Source: Cubamyces lactineus
Taxonomy: Eukaryota; Basidiomycota; Agaricomycetes; Polyporales; Polyporaceae
Assembly (NCBI GenBank): GCA_022376465.1
Contig: JACDTU010000007.1
Span: 1,612,001 to 1,676,000 of the forward strand
Direction of reading: 5' to 3'
DNA length: 64,000 bases
The translations under genes were made by a program, and so were the position numbers. This document shows, one piece after another, positions 9,601 through 18,900 of this stretch. The stretch's first letter is position 1. Each line of letters starts with the position of its first letter. The notes beneath the pieces were generated by a model, which had not been told where the DNA came from, ran no database searches, and was given only the letters and a program-made list of their open reading frames with translations.

Positions 9601-12600
9601 ACGACCATTGAAGAGTGGATGACTAGGACTAAGGAGATCGACCATAGCTATCACCTTACGGAGAAGATTTTGGCTAATCGCAGAGGACGCAAGGCCAAAA
9701 CCTTGAAGACTAAGAAGAATGTCAAGACGGTTAATATCGAGGACGACTCGCTCGATATTAACAAGCTCTCTGTCAAGGAGAGACAGGAGCTGCAAGACAA
9801 GGGACTATGTTTCCGGTGCAGGAAGCCGGGACATATTTCCAGAGACTGTCCTTCTAAACCTAAGAAGCCCGGCAAACCTGTTAGTCGGAAGGTACGACAG
9901 GTTACCGACGAGGACTTAGAGGACGAGTCTGAGGAAATCTCAGACGAAGAGGACGACGAGGACGAAGAGGACAATGTTTCTATTAACGCACTCAGGGCTA
10001 CAGATTTCGAGACGGGTTTTTAGGCAGGCAAGCAGACTCGACGCCTGACTTGCCCAAGGAACTGCATGTAACTATTGTAACCAATACAGAGCGGAGACGC
10101 AGTGCTCTGCTGATACCCGGTTACATGCAGGTTCAGGACAAAGCCGTCGAAATCAAGGGACTCATTGACACTGGTGCGGATGCCGTGATCGTCAATAAAA
10201 AGATTGTGGACAAGTACAATCTTCCGACAGTCAGACTACCAAAGACTCTGACTTTCCGGAACGCGGACGATAGCGTTAATAGCATGGGAACCATTACCCA
10301 TCGGGTGGAGGGGACATTTAATCTCCACGGGAAGAAGCTCCCAACAAATTGGTATGTGGCCGACATTGGGCGGGACGATGTCCTATTCGGCATGCCATGG
10401 ATCCGCAAGTACAATCCTAATATCGACTGGGAAAGTGGTCGCATTACTTTCAAGTCGGATATTATCAAGAAGCAGCAGCAGATCCATAAATACCAATGCG
10501 AGCACGACCCACCTGAAGGGATGCTGTGGAACTTCCCAGTAAAACCTCTAAATCAAGACCTGGTCGTATCGTTCGTACGTGCTATACCGGACGAGGACGA
10601 CGCAGACCCAGACTCCGAAAGGCTTACATTTAATCCTTCGAGGGCCATTGAGCTATGGTACCGCAAGAAGAAAATCCGAAAGATTAATAAGTCTACGGAG
10701 ATCGCTATAGCAGCGAAGAAAGACCAGAAGGAGAAGACCTTGGACGAAATCCTACCTGATTTTGTAAAGGACTACCGACAGGTCTTTGAGAAAAAGGCAG
10801 CAAGTAGATTTCCGCCCTCGAGACCATGGGACCATGCTATCGAATTCAAGAAGGACTTCGACCATCATACCAAGGGGTCTTGGAGGAAAATCTACCCTCT
10901 GACCTATACGGAACGTATAGAACTCGACAAATTCATTGCGGAGAACCTTGAGAAGGGCTACATTCGAAAATCCAAGTCTCCACTAGCCTCGCCATTTTTC
11001 TTTGTCACCAAGAAAGATGGGAGTCTTCGACCTGTTCAAGACTACAGGGCTCTTAACGAGGGGACTATTAAAAACGCATATCCCTTGCCGCTCATCAGCG
11101 ACATCATTGACCGGCTGAAGGGGGCCACAATATTCACCAAACTCGACGTGCGAGCAGGGTACAATAATGTGCGCATCAAGGAGGGCAATGAGTGGAAAGC
11201 TGCGTTTATAACACCCAGTGGATTGTTCGAACCAACAGTCATGTTTTTTGGTCTGTGCAATGCACCGGCCACATTCCAAAACATGATGAACGACCTCTTC
11301 CGAGACATGCTCCAGGAAGGATGGATGGTCATTTATATGGACGACATCCTGATATTCTCAGACAATGTCGAGGATCACCATGAGCGGACGCGAAGAGCTT
11401 TACAGCGACTTCAAGACAGTGATCTATTCCTCAAAGCGGAAAAATGCGAATTCGACAGACAAGAAGTCGAATTCCTAGGATCAATAATCCGACCGGGGGT
11501 AGTCGCTATGGATCCAGTAAAGCTAAAGGCAATTATCGAGTGGGAACCACCGAAAACAGTCAAGCAGGTTCAGGCATTCCTGGGGTTCGGTAATTTCTAC
11601 CGACGGTTCATTCGGGATTATTCAAAGATAGTCCGACCCCTCACGGAATTAACCAAGAAGGACCAGCCTTTTCTGTGGACCCCTGATTGTCAGAAAGCAT
11701 TCGACACACTCAAGAAGCGGTTTACTGAAGAACCGATCCTGCAAATCCCGGATCCGGAGAAACCATTTCAGATTGAGTGCGATGCTTCTAAAGTCGCAAC
11801 AGGTGCTGTACTACGACAGCAAGGAGAGGACGGACTATGGCATCCTTGTGCCTATTTGTCCAAGTCCTTTACTCCTGCGGAACGGAACTATCAGATTTAT
11901 GATAGGGAATTGTTGGCCATTGTTCGAGCCCTCGAAGCATGGCGGCATTTTTTGCAGGGTTCCCCACACCCTACAGAAATTCTATCAGATCACAAAAATC
12001 TGACCTACTTCCGTACGGCGCAGAAGCTAAATCGCAGGCAGGCACGATGGCATTTATTCCTCTCGGAGTTCAACATCGTAATCAAGCACCAACCCGGAAA
12101 ATCCCTCACTCAAGCAGACGCCCTTTCTCGGAGATCAGGGCATGACGGGGGGGAAAATGACAACAAGGATGTCGTATTATTGGGACCAGAACTTTTTGCC
12201 AAAGCTGTTAACGTTGAGCTACAAGAGCGCATCCGCGATAGCAAGCTACGGGACAGCTCGGTAGTAGAGTACATTACCCTAAAAGGAAAGGCTACCAAAC
12301 GCCCAGAGTTCGGCAAACCAGAAGATTGGTCCGACGATGACGGAATACTCCTGTACAAGAACAGGGTATATGTTCCACCAGATAATCAATTGTATCGTGA
12401 TATAGTCAAGATGCATCACGACGCACCGATTATGGGACACCCAGGAGTCCAGAAAACCTACGATCTGGTTAAACGGGAATATATGTGGCCAGGCATGCGG
12501 AAATTCATTGCGCAATATGTCAAAGGTTGCGCCGCTTGCCAAACAAGCAAGGTCAATACGCATCCCATTAAACCAGGCTTAATTCCCATTCAACACAGTG

Positions 12601-15600
12601 GGGATACTAGGCCTTTCCGGACCATTACAATGGATTATATCACGGATCTACCAGAGTCGGATGGATTCAATGCCGTCCAAGTGGTAGTTGACCATGATGT
12701 ATCCAAGGCAGCGGTATTTTCCCCTTGCACCAAGAATATTACGGCAGAAGGAGCCATGGATATTCTGCAAAGGGATGTATATCGCAGATTCGGACTACCT
12801 GCGAAGGTCATCTCGGATCGAGGACCGCAATTCATCTCCAAGGCATTCAAAGAATTACACAACAGCCTCGGAATTGAAACGGCACTCAGCACGGCCTATC
12901 ATCCTCAGACAGATGGGGAAACGGAGCGAGTCAATCAGGAACTCGACTTAGCACTTCGGCTCTACTGTGCTAACAATCCGGAGAACTGGGCCAAACTGTT
13001 GCCTCAATTCGAATTCGCGCACAATCAGCGGACACACTCTGTCACGGGAAAATCCCCGTTTGAACTCCTCTACGGGTTTCAGCCAGAGGCCGCTGGGACA
13101 GTCCGAACCACCCCAAAGCATCCAAGTACGGAGCAGAGGCTTCAAAGTCTTCAGGAAGCCAGGGAGAATACAATAGCTGCGCATGCGCAGGCCGCCGCAG
13201 CCATGTCAAGAAGACTCCCCGCTGCTCAAGTTCCGCTGAAGCTCGGAGACAAGGTTCTTCTCGATACAAAGAACCTCAGGCTTCCATATGTCTCTAGGAA
13301 GTTGATTCCAAAACGAGTGGGACCGTTCGCTATCGTCAAGGTCTTGGGACCGGTTACATTTAAGTTAAAACTTCCGGAGAAATGGAAGATACACCCAGTC
13401 TTCCACGCAGCGCTACTTACTCCGTACCACACAACTAAGGAGCACGGACCAGACTACATCCGACCTCCACCGATTCCCACTCCAGACTCGACGGAAGGAG
13501 AGGAATGGGAGGTAGAAGCAATCCTAAGCCACCGTACCCGAGGTACCCGAAAACAGTACCTAGTGGCTTGGAAGGGTTGGCCTGCATCGGAGAATTCTTG
13601 GGAACCAGAAAGACATCTCAAGAATGCGCAGTCAATCCTGCGCAACTATAAGAAGAGGCACAAATTGTCGTAAAAAGACTCAACCCACTCCTCACTCAAA
13701 TATTTCCTCCAATTTTCTAAACATTTTCTGATATTCACTATGGTCAACACTCGCACTCATCTTACTGGTCGCCGCTTCTCTGAGGCTTCCAGACGCAACA
13801 TTCCCCGTCCCCCCAACTTCATCCGCGAACGGAGGACGGTTTTCTACAACCACCTCCCTCGACACACTGTCTCGGCCAACGACGAAGGCACCCTCGCCGA
13901 CCGCATCGGCTGGGTCATTGTCCACCCTGACCTCTACAGTCACGTAGAGGCTCGAATTTCTCATCTCCCTGAGGTCAAGGACCTCATCGACGTCTACCGC
14001 TCTCTCGCCAGGGCTGCTCCGTCCTACGGAGTTCTCGTCAACTATAACAAGAGGACGTCGGCGCCCAAGTCGGAGAAGAAGAAGGTCGATCAGGTTGCGA
14101 ACGAGGCTTACCAGGCGGTGATCCAAGGAGCAGAGAAGGTACTCTCGATGCTCGCTAACCCCCAGATCGCGGGGGCTCTCTCGGATCTCATGCCCCTCCG
14201 CAACCAACACGGTACTCATAACTGGGGACATATTTTCTGGCCGCAACGTCTCGATGACTACCCGGAGTCTATCGAGGTAGATGAGGATGAAGACGCGGAC
14301 GTGAGTTCAGTCGGAGGATGGTCAGTTCCCTCAACTGACCCATGGAAGATTGCTACTCCAGACCCCGAGGAAGAAGCCGTCAAGTGGGGACAAACCTCTG
14401 AGGAGTCCACCCCCTCTTTGGTTTCATCTCGCTCGGATTCACCTTACTCCGAGGTGGAATCGTTCGACCTTCTCCCGGAGCTTGAGCATCTCGAGCTCAG
14501 TACGGTTGACGAGGTCGACGAGCTCCTTGAGGAGGAGTTCCACGAAGCCCTGAAGGTCGCGGTTAGGGCACCCTCTCCTCCTCCTCCCCCACCAGCGACT
14601 CTCACTAAGAACGCTGAAGAACCTCGCGGACGCTGCGGTTTCTTTCGAGGAACCGGAGAAGATCGACTTGGCTATGTCAATTCCAACGGCGACATCTTCG
14701 TGGTCCCCAACAATCCTTTCGGCATCTCCGTCACTCGGATCATGGTCGCATACCATCTGCGATGGCCGGAAGCTTCTGTCAGGACCACAATGGCAGCCTC
14801 TCTCCTTATCGACGACGTCATCGCTCGTCGAGGAAATTTCCCTGCCTTCAAGATCGAGGCCGAACGCACCCCGACGACTTATCGCCAGGCTATAGGCATG
14901 TCGGCGGCGGAATCGGCGCAGTGGGATTGTATTCGGGCAGTAGGTAACGTGTCTGACCTCGTCCAGATCTCTTTGGACGTCTTCCGTCCTGAGGTCGTCG
15001 AGCGTAACCAGAACATTATCGTGCATGCCTAAGGTCGAGGACGACCTTCAGCGGAGGGGGAGCTAATGTTACAAATGTACGATAGGCGTCTTACGAACTG
15101 TACGATTTGGTATGGTCTCTACTTCTGTCTCTGTACTATACGAATATGGCGGACTCTAGGATTCTAGCTACGGTTCTTAAAGACAGGAATGGTCTCGTAT
15201 TATCTAGGACTCTCTAGGACTTTCTATGCACAGTTACTGCTGCACAGTGCACAGTTACTTCCGCGCAGTGCACAGGCGCTTCTGCACAGTCCACAGCAGC
15301 ACTGCCACAGTGTTACTAGGTTCGACTAGCGCTGACTACTACGCACCAGAAAGTCCATGTACACGCTAGAACATTCCGTCTACAGGCCTGCATACATGTA
15401 TATAAGAGGCGACGCCATAGAGCGACCCTCAGCTTTCAGTCTCTTCGCGAAATACGACTTTGGTTGCTCGTTAACTCGCTTTCAACTGCAAATACTACTA
15501 CGCGCTTATCTTCGACAAGCTAGGGCTAGTAGCTGAATAGATACAAGCTCTCTATTCATTGACGTCTTAAGGCTTGATAGTTTAAGAGTCACGCTCGAAA

Positions 15601-15739
15601 GCGTAACATCTACTGCCTCACCCTCCTCGCTATCACCCTCCTCTTCCTCTGGTATATCCTCCGCGACCTCTTCAACCGCATCATCGAGCACACTCTCCAC
15701 AGCCGTGACTACCCATCTCGATCAGCGTGGGGATCGTGA
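6676..15739 (+). CDS. Element 1 post-pol ORFa, 52-aa membrane peptide (interrupted)
   Basis: The pieces are 6676-6708 and 15614-15739, joined in frame (A-I-Y-C-L-T) when element 2 and one TCTAC are removed. The ATG lies 6 nt after the pol stop and in the same frame, so readthrough of TAA could also fuse it to Pol. The first ~25 residues form a strongly hydrophobic helix (MLSLAILFAIYCLTLLAITL), and the tail is short and basic to neutral. It ends at TGA 15737-15739, five nt before the next ATG. It has no recognised family. It is followed by another small membrane ORF, which suggests a membrane-related accessory function, but that is speculation. Confidence 0.65.
6709..7250 (+). repeat. 5' LTR of element 2
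   Basis: The 542-bp LTR has TG/CA ends and contains several CACAGTG/CACAGTT motifs around 6880-6975. TATATAAG lies at 7041-7048, with a likely transcript start near 7071-7075. Confidence 0.95.
7041..7048 (+). promoter_or_regulatory. TATA box of element 2 LTR
   Basis: TATATAAG lies about 30 bp upstream of the segment 7073-7084, which is complementary to the PBS. The spacing fits a TATA-directed start. The same box recurs in the 3' LTR. Confidence 0.75.
7253..7264 (+). promoter_or_regulatory. Self-priming primer-binding site of element 2
   Basis: AGACTGAAAGCT, two bases after the 5' LTR, is the exact 12-nt reverse complement of AGCTTTCAGTCT at 7073-7084, where the mRNA should begin. This is the layout of Tf1/sushi-type self-priming rather than tRNA priming. 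Confidence 0.8.
7277..8152 (+). CDS. Element 2 ORF0: ~290-codon frame with no ATG
   Basis: This open frame lies between the PBS and gag and encodes no methionine. It is part of a 1,076-nt stretch (7073-8148) with no ATG in any frame. The frame is open from 7223, so candidate non-AUG starts are CTG 7256, TTG 7277 and GTG 7286. It ends at TGA 8150-8152, which overlaps the gag ATG at 8149 as ATGA. The first half is rich in S, T, P and E. The second half is charged and probably helical (about residues 175-290). No family is recognised. It may be translated from a near-cognate start and coupled to gag, or be a leader kept free of AUG so that scanning ribosomes reach gag. Confidence 0.55.
   Translation: MLKVQRPTSEDNDYETHQNPLLLVTYRETIVNTEGTTQPPLRQSPGVLDGRNKTLPRLPPLAIPENIVALPSSPRGSPFPLIRGFSSTIPYVESTGSISSGQSTRVSDHEPAFQRTQEWREYRNSLAIQAESGVAIGVPIPTRASPGTDSSDRSTPETSVEEASSTAGIFYRRTQLPVHAIDTLRVIADNLEVLGQEDFTRRYHATLERAHRYITQVIQTLEFIPRQAVTPPTRVRNFAGYLQNQIDYLRAKVLNPENYADIDLEENLRKFRSCLRARELHQAFLRQAQRV
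8149..10023 (+). CDS. gag: Element 2 Gag
   Basis: The protein has 624 residues and begins at the first ATG downstream of the predicted transcript start. The N-terminal ~200 residues include a C..C-containing region and then acidic, P/E-rich repeats with recurring EAPEPKIEE-like units. Residues about 270-320 are Gly/Pro-rich. A retrotransposon capsid region follows (about 335-500; VFNGDRDKTRSFLNQLFLLF, WPVFKRNFLLAFAP). A CX2CX4HX4C zinc knuckle CFRCRKPGHISRDC lies near residue 560, and the tail is very acidic. It forms the particle that packages element RNA. The stop TAG at 10021 lies immediately after a slippery heptamer, so a fraction of ribosomes should continue into pol. Confidence 0.9.
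   Translation: MSSAEPYSCSRLYHLYNSDKARDVYYRESVDKWNFCTNERCPLRYNTKEVPNVKHASALILTHSSQERDITNTHGRQPALVKKPLLAGKATGRINSPRVVSGSFPTSRVGTPKPQESESPKESGPSFKEKGKETEPPKVEDSDKEDETFRTTVEAPEPKIEETIRIKVVVPAPKTEDTRVEAETPEPREEHIQTEVEETKSELEYTGRSATPEFVRKSVPSYMSGTATGESISGAHRYAFTPQGQGSEGERYGSLSSGPAPQATAISGGVINPSGGGGGGGPGRPGGRPDPEPSDPYSPGGGPPGPDPDPEPQEAPGNAPQGHGKGKIKDPEVFNGDRDKTRSFLNQLFLLFTARPHDFVNDYTKVATALSFMEGDNINYWKDITIQRAEEEIRPGVYRGFDSWPVFKRNFLLAFAPVDEVDDSMVNLTTIQLKDYSSVDEFNARFMDLALKGKILDPAAQLALYRNALPEYLLKKISMSYPPPTTIEEWMTRTKEIDHSYHLTEKILANRRGRKAKTLKTKKNVKTVNIEDDSLDINKLSVKERQELQDKGLCFRCRKPGHISRDCPSKPKKPGKPVSRKVRQVTDEDLEDESEEISDEEDDEDEEDNVSINALRATDFETGF
10014..10054 (+). promoter_or_regulatory. -1 ribosomal frameshift signal between gag and pol
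   Basis: The heptamer GGGTTTT (10014-10020), read G GGT TTT in the gag frame, fits the X XXY YYZ rule and is followed at once by the gag stop TAG. After a 6-nt spacer a stem can form between GGCAAGCAG (10027-10035) and CTG-A-CTTGCC (10045-10054): nine base pairs with one bulged A and a 9-nt loop. A -1 slip enters a frame that is open through all of pol. Confidence 0.8.
10020..13673 (+). CDS. pol: Element 2 pol: protease, RT, RNase H, integrase, chromodomain
   Basis: The ~1,217-residue frame has no ATG near its start and is entered by -1 frameshift from gag. In order it encodes an aspartic protease (IDTGADAVIV near residue 50) and reverse transcriptase with YMDD near residue 440. RNase H follows ([22 protein letters not shown]), then an integrase with HHCC finger (GHPG, CAACQTSK) and DDE core (TMDYITDL, SDRGPQF, QTDGETERVNQE). 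The C-terminal chromodomain has YLVAWKGWP and NSWEPER. The length is complete for a chromovirus pol and all catalytic motifs are present. It is clearly related to the pol of element 1 but diverged. Confidence 0.96.
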   Translation, partial: LGRQADSTPDLPKELHVTIVTNTERRRSALLIPGYMQVQDKAVEIKGLIDTGADAVIVNKKIVDKYNLPTVRLPKTLTFRNADDSVNSMGTITHRVEGTFNLHGKKLPTNWYVADIGRDDVLFGMPWIRKYNPNIDWESGRITFKSDIIKKQQQIHKYQCEHDPPEGMLWNFPVKPLNQDLVVSFVRAIPDEDDADPDSERLTFNPSRAIELWYRKKKIRKINKSTEIAIAAKKDQKEKTLDEILPDFVKDYRQVFEKKAASRFPPSRPWDHAIEFKKDFDHHTKGSWRKIYPLTYTERIELDKFIAENLEKGYIRKSKSPLASPFFFVTKKDGSLRPVQDYRALNEGTIKNAYPLPLISDIIDRLKGATIFTKLDVRAGYNNVRIKEGNEWKAAFITPSGLFEPTVMFFGLCNAPATFQNMMNDLFRDMLQEGWMVIYMDDILIFSDNVEDHHERTRRALQRLQDSDLFLKAEKCEFDRQEVEFLGSIIRPGVVAMDPVKLKAIIEWEPPKTVKQVQAFLGFGNFYRRFIRDYSKIVRPLTELTKKDQPFLWTPDCQKAFDTLKKRFTEEPILQIPDPEKPFQIECDASKVATGAVLRQQGEDGLWHPCAYLSKSFTPAERNYQIYDRELLAIVRALEAWRHFLQGSPHPTEILSDHKNLTYFRTAQKLNRRQARWHLFLSEFNIVIKHQPGKSLTQADALSRRSGHDGGENDNKDVVLLGPELFAKAVNVELQERIRDSKLRDSSVVEYITLKGKATKRPEFGKPEDWSDDDGILLYKNRVYVPPDNQLYRDIVKMHHDAPIMGHPGVQKTYDLVKREYMWPGMRKFIAQYVKGCAACQTSKVNTHPIKPGLIPIQHSGDTRPFRTITMDYITDLPESDGFNAVQVVVDHDVSKAAVFSPCTKNITAEGAMDILQRDVYRRFGLPAKVISDRGPQFISKAFKELHNSLGIETALSTAYHPQTDGETERVNQELDLALRLYCANNPENWAKLLPQFEFAHNQRTHSVTGKSPFELLYGFQPEAAGTVRTTPKHPSTEQRLQSLQEARENTIAAHAQAAAAMSRRLPAAQVPLKLGDKVLLDTKNLRLPYVSRKLIPKRVGPFAIVKVLGPVTFKLKLPEKWKIHPVFHAALLTPYHTTKEHGPDYIRPPPIPTPDSTEGEEWEVEAILSHRTRGTRKQYLVAWKGWPASENSWEPERHLKNAQSILRNYKKRHKLS
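13740..15032 (+). CDS. Element 2 post-pol ORF, 430 aa, unknown function
   Basis: The frame begins with ATG 66 nt after the pol stop and ends 34 nt before the 3' LTR. The N-terminal ~180 residues look globular (IGWVIVHPDLYSHVEARISH). The middle (about 180-300) is acidic and S/P/E-rich with a run of prolines near 281-286. The C-terminal ~130 residues look globular again (GDIFVVPNNPFGISVTRIMV). There is no transmembrane segment or zinc knuckle, and the family is not recognised. It might be expressed from a spliced or subgenomic RNA, like env-position ORFs of other retroelements. An intact 430-codon frame in a young element suggests selection. Confidence 0.75.
   Translation: MVNTRTHLTGRRFSEASRRNIPRPPNFIRERRTVFYNHLPRHTVSANDEGTLADRIGWVIVHPDLYSHVEARISHLPEVKDLIDVYRSLARAAPSYGVLVNYNKRTSAPKSEKKKVDQVANEAYQAVIQGAEKVLSMLANPQIAGALSDLMPLRNQHGTHNWGHIFWPQRLDDYPESIEVDEDEDADVSSVGGWSVPSTDPWKIATPDPEEEAVKWGQTSEESTPSLVSSRSDSPYSEVESFDLLPELEHLELSTVDEVDELLEEEFHEALKVAVRAPSPPPPPPATLTKNAEEPRGRCGFFRGTGEDRLGYVNSNGDIFVVPNNPFGISVTRIMVAYHLRWPEASVRTTMAASLLIDDVIARRGNFPAFKIEAERTPTTYRQAIGMSAAESAQWDCIRAVGNVSDLVQISLDVFRPEVVERNQNIIVHA
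15048..15066 (+). promoter_or_regulatory. Polypurine tract of element 2
   Basis: A GGAGGGGGAG tract lies six bases before the 3' LTR, as expected for the plus-strand primer. Confidence 0.7.
15067..15608 (+). repeat. 3' LTR of element 2
   Basis: The 542-bp copy shows no visible difference from 6709-7250. It is followed by the target copy TCTAC at 15609-15613. Confidence 0.95.
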
Positions 15740-15744
15740 AGCCT

Positions 15745-15933
15745 ATGATCATCGCGCTCTTCACCTGCATGACCCTCGGCTACCTCCTTGCCCTTGCCTT
15801 CATCGCCACTCACCTGCGCCTCGCCATCAACATCCTCGAAATTGCTCTCGAACACCATGACCCTCTCGACCCCGTAAACGACAAGCTTGACCAGGCCGAC
15901 CGCACCCTCAACAACTCCAGCTGGGACGAGTAG
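15745..15933 (+). CDS. Element 1 post-pol ORFb, 62-aa membrane peptide
   Basis: This small frame starts five nt after ORFa ends and stops one nt before the ATG of ORFc. A single hydrophobic helix spans about residues 2-24 (IIALFTCMTLGYLLALAFIA). An acidic, amphipathic tail ending SSWDE follows. A GTG 18 nt upstream is also in frame, but the ATG at 15745 is the natural start. The family is unknown. The very tight packing with ORFa and ORFc suggests that they are expressed together. Confidence 0.6.
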   Translation: MIIALFTCMTLGYLLALAFIATHLRLAINILEIALEHHDPLDPVNDKLDQADRTLNNSSWDE

Positions 15934-15934
15934 A

Positions 15935-18900
15935 ATGGGCCGCCCCCTCTATAGCACCCAAGTCGCTGACGACAATGCAAGCGACCAGGAAAACCAACAG
16001 CCGCTACCCAGTCCTCCCCCACTTGCCAGACGCCTCTCGTCGCCCCCACCGGAATACACCTCTAGGTCACCATCGCCTGCCTCCTCGACGTCGGACCTCA
16101 GCACGGTTGGTGTCGAAGACTCTCATCTGGTAGACCACTCCCGGCACCCCGACGTCAACCAGTTGCTCCGTGCGCTCCTCACCAACCCTATCCCAGTCGT
16201 CAATGCCACCGAGCGAGGCTTGCAGTACTTTCTTAGAGAGTATCGATGCCTCTACAACAAGCAACGGGAACTGGACGCACTGGCACATGTGGTCGCATTT
16301 TTTGTATTACAAACCTCCCATACACTGCTAAAACTCCTGTGGTTTTTGTGGGAGGTGATTATCTACAATACAATAGCTATTACAAGGGTTGTAGAGATCC
16401 TGTGCATATTGTAGTATATGATTGTACATAAACATTGCAGACTTGTAGTAGATTTGTGAGCTATTGTAGATTATTGTACGTACCTCAGTGCTGTCCTGTA
16501 GACATTTTGAGTGCAGTTGTAGGCCTTCTGTGGATGGTTGTATCTATCTGACTTGGTGTTGTAGGCCGTCCTGAGCATGCTTGTAACGGTCCGGCAAAGT
16601 TTTGTATACATCCTGCGGGGGCTTGTAGGGGTTGAGCCAGAGCTTGTATGCGTGCGGCAGAAGCTTGTGGACGGCATGCCTATGCTTGTAGAACGGACGC
16701 GCAAACTTGTATGCATCCGGCGTGAGTTTGTAGTACATCCTGAGGGTCCTTGTAATGGTCCGACGACGTTTTGTACACATCCCGCGCGGGTTTGTAGGTG
16801 TTGGGCAAAGGCTTGTACATGTCTGGCGGAGGATTGTAGACAGCGCGTCCGAGCTTGTATCGGTCCTGTGGATGTTTGTACACGTCCAACATGGGTTTGT
16901 AGGCCGTCCTGCGCGTGCTTGTAAATATCTAACAATGCATTGTAGAAGTGCCTGCGCGACCTTGTGAAGGTTGCAGTGGGGCTTGTAGAATGGACGCGGG
17001 ACATTGTACGTGTTTGGCGTGGGTTTGTAGGTCCTCCGGTGCCCTCTTGTAGAGGTTTGACGACACCTTGTAGAGGTTTGACGACACCTTGTAAGCGTCC
17101 TGCGCGGGCTTGTACAGGTCGAGTAAAGGCTTGTATGCGTGTAGCGGTGGCTTGTGGATGGCGTGGCTGTGCTTGTATGGGTCTTGTGGGCATTTGTATG
17201 CGTCCGACGTGAGTTTGTAGGACCTTCCGCGCGTGCTTGTGAACGCCCGACGATGCCTTGTAGAGGTGCGCGCGTGCTTGTACAGGTCGAGCGAAGGCTT
17301 CTTGTGGACGGCGTGGCTGTGCTTGTATGGGCCCTGTGGGCATTTGTACGTGTCCGGCGTGAGTTTGTAGGACCTTCCGCGCGTGCTTGTGAACGCCCGA
17401 CGATGCCTTGTAGAGGTGCGCGCGTGACATTGTGAAGGTTGCGGTGTGGCTTGTACATGTCCGGTGGAGGGTTGTTAACGGCGCGTCCGACCTTGTATGG
17501 GTCCCGTGGGTATTTGTACACCTCCGGCGTGAGTTTGTAGGCTCTTCCGAGCCCCCTTGTAAATGTCCGACGACCCCTTGTAAGCGTCCCGTGCGTGCTT
17601 GTACGGGTTGAGCGAATGCTTGTATGCACATAGCGGAGGCTTGTAGTCTATGCGTTTGAGCTTGTACGAACCGTCGCGCAGGGCAGTAGACGCTGTGGCA
17701 AAGGTTGTAGCACCTCTGTGGGCATTTGTACCCGTCCGGCACGGTGCCGCGCCCTCTTGTAGACACCTAATGCGAGCTTGTTTAGGCTAATAAAGTGCTT
17801 TTGTGCATCCTGTGGAGGCTTGTAGAAGGCGCGGTCGTGCCTGTAGAACAGATGTGGGAGCTTGTACGCGTCTGGCGCGAGCTTGTATGCCATCCCGAGC
17901 GGCCTTGTAAACGTCTGATAATGCCTTGTAGACATGCGCGCGCGAGTCTGTACAGGGCTAGTTAGAGCTTGTACGCATCCAGTACAGTCTTGTAGACATA
18001 CAGCGGGGGTAAGGGCTTGTCCGCATCTAGTGCAGACTTGTAGAGCATGCGAGGGAGCTTGTACTCCTGGTCCCGTGTGGGGTTGTAGGTCCTCCCGCGC
18101 GGGCTTGTAGGCATCCGGCCAGGGCATGTAAGGGCGCGCGCGAGCTTGTGGAACGACCGTGTGAGCTTGTACGTGTCTGGCGTGAGGTTATATGCCGACC
18201 CGAGCGCCCCTATAGTTGTCTTATAACACCTTGTAGACGTCACGCGCATACAAAACGAGATGGCGCAGGAGGTTTTAGATATTGAGTGCAGCGCGGGGTG
18301 TTGGAGGCTATGAGGCTGATATTCAAAGTCTGGTCAGAGACGCCACACGGAGGGAACACCCAACGCTAATATATACATGCAACAAGTTAACTATGGATCT
18401 CAGATTACACTAGCCATCAACGTCGAGCTCGTCATCACTGTTCGCGCTGTCATCGTCCTCGGAAGACGCCCCGTCCAGTCCGTAGGGAGGTACAATGACT
18501 TCGCGCTGTTGGGAGACCATCTGTATCTTGTCCCCGTACGCCTTCGCCCACGCAGGCAATGGCCCCATGCCCTTCAAGTATGGGACCCACATTGATGCGA
18601 ACCGCAGCCTCAAAGTGTCGAGAACCGCAGCCTGCTTTTCAGCATACCCTTGTAGGCCGAGGCTCAGCTGTGGGGGTGCGTCCGTCCGTCGGCGAGCATT
18701 GTCACGCCACCACGATGCTCTACTTTCGAAGTACGCCAACACTCGGCGCATCTCTTCGACGACAAGCCTCTCCTCCTCCGCCCAACGCTGTGCGCGCGCG
18801 CGTGACCGAGCCCATTCCACGCGCATACTGTCGATGAATTCTTCAGGCTTCGTAGACTCGGTGAGAGGTGGAGAGGGTTGCTGGGGGTCTGCAGGAGTTG

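Larger units (their letters stand above)
6709..15608 (+). mobile_element. Complete Ty3/Gypsy chromovirus, element 2
   Basis: This 8,900-bp LTR retrotransposon is inserted 39 nt after the pol stop of element 1, within ORFa. Its 542-bp LTRs (6709-7250 and 15067-15608) look identical, begin TGTTAC and end GTAACA. They are flanked by the 5-bp duplication TCTAC (6704-6708 and 15609-15613). In order the interior holds a self-priming PBS, an ATG-less ORF0, gag with a zinc knuckle, a -1 frameshift site, pol with C-terminal chromodomain, a 430-codon post-pol ORF and a polypurine tract. No disabling mutation is visible, so it may be active. Confidence 0.96.

Noticed and set aside
16471..17766. Minus-strand frames of 431 and 361 codons rich in T, R, Q, H and Y
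   Set aside because: They are readings of the 21-bp CTTGTA modules in different frames. Because the period is a multiple of three, stops are rare.
16560..18245. Spaced short repeats resembling a CRISPR array
   Set aside because: The repeat is only about six conserved bases in a 21-bp period, it lies inside transposon ends of a eukaryote, and there are no cas genes.
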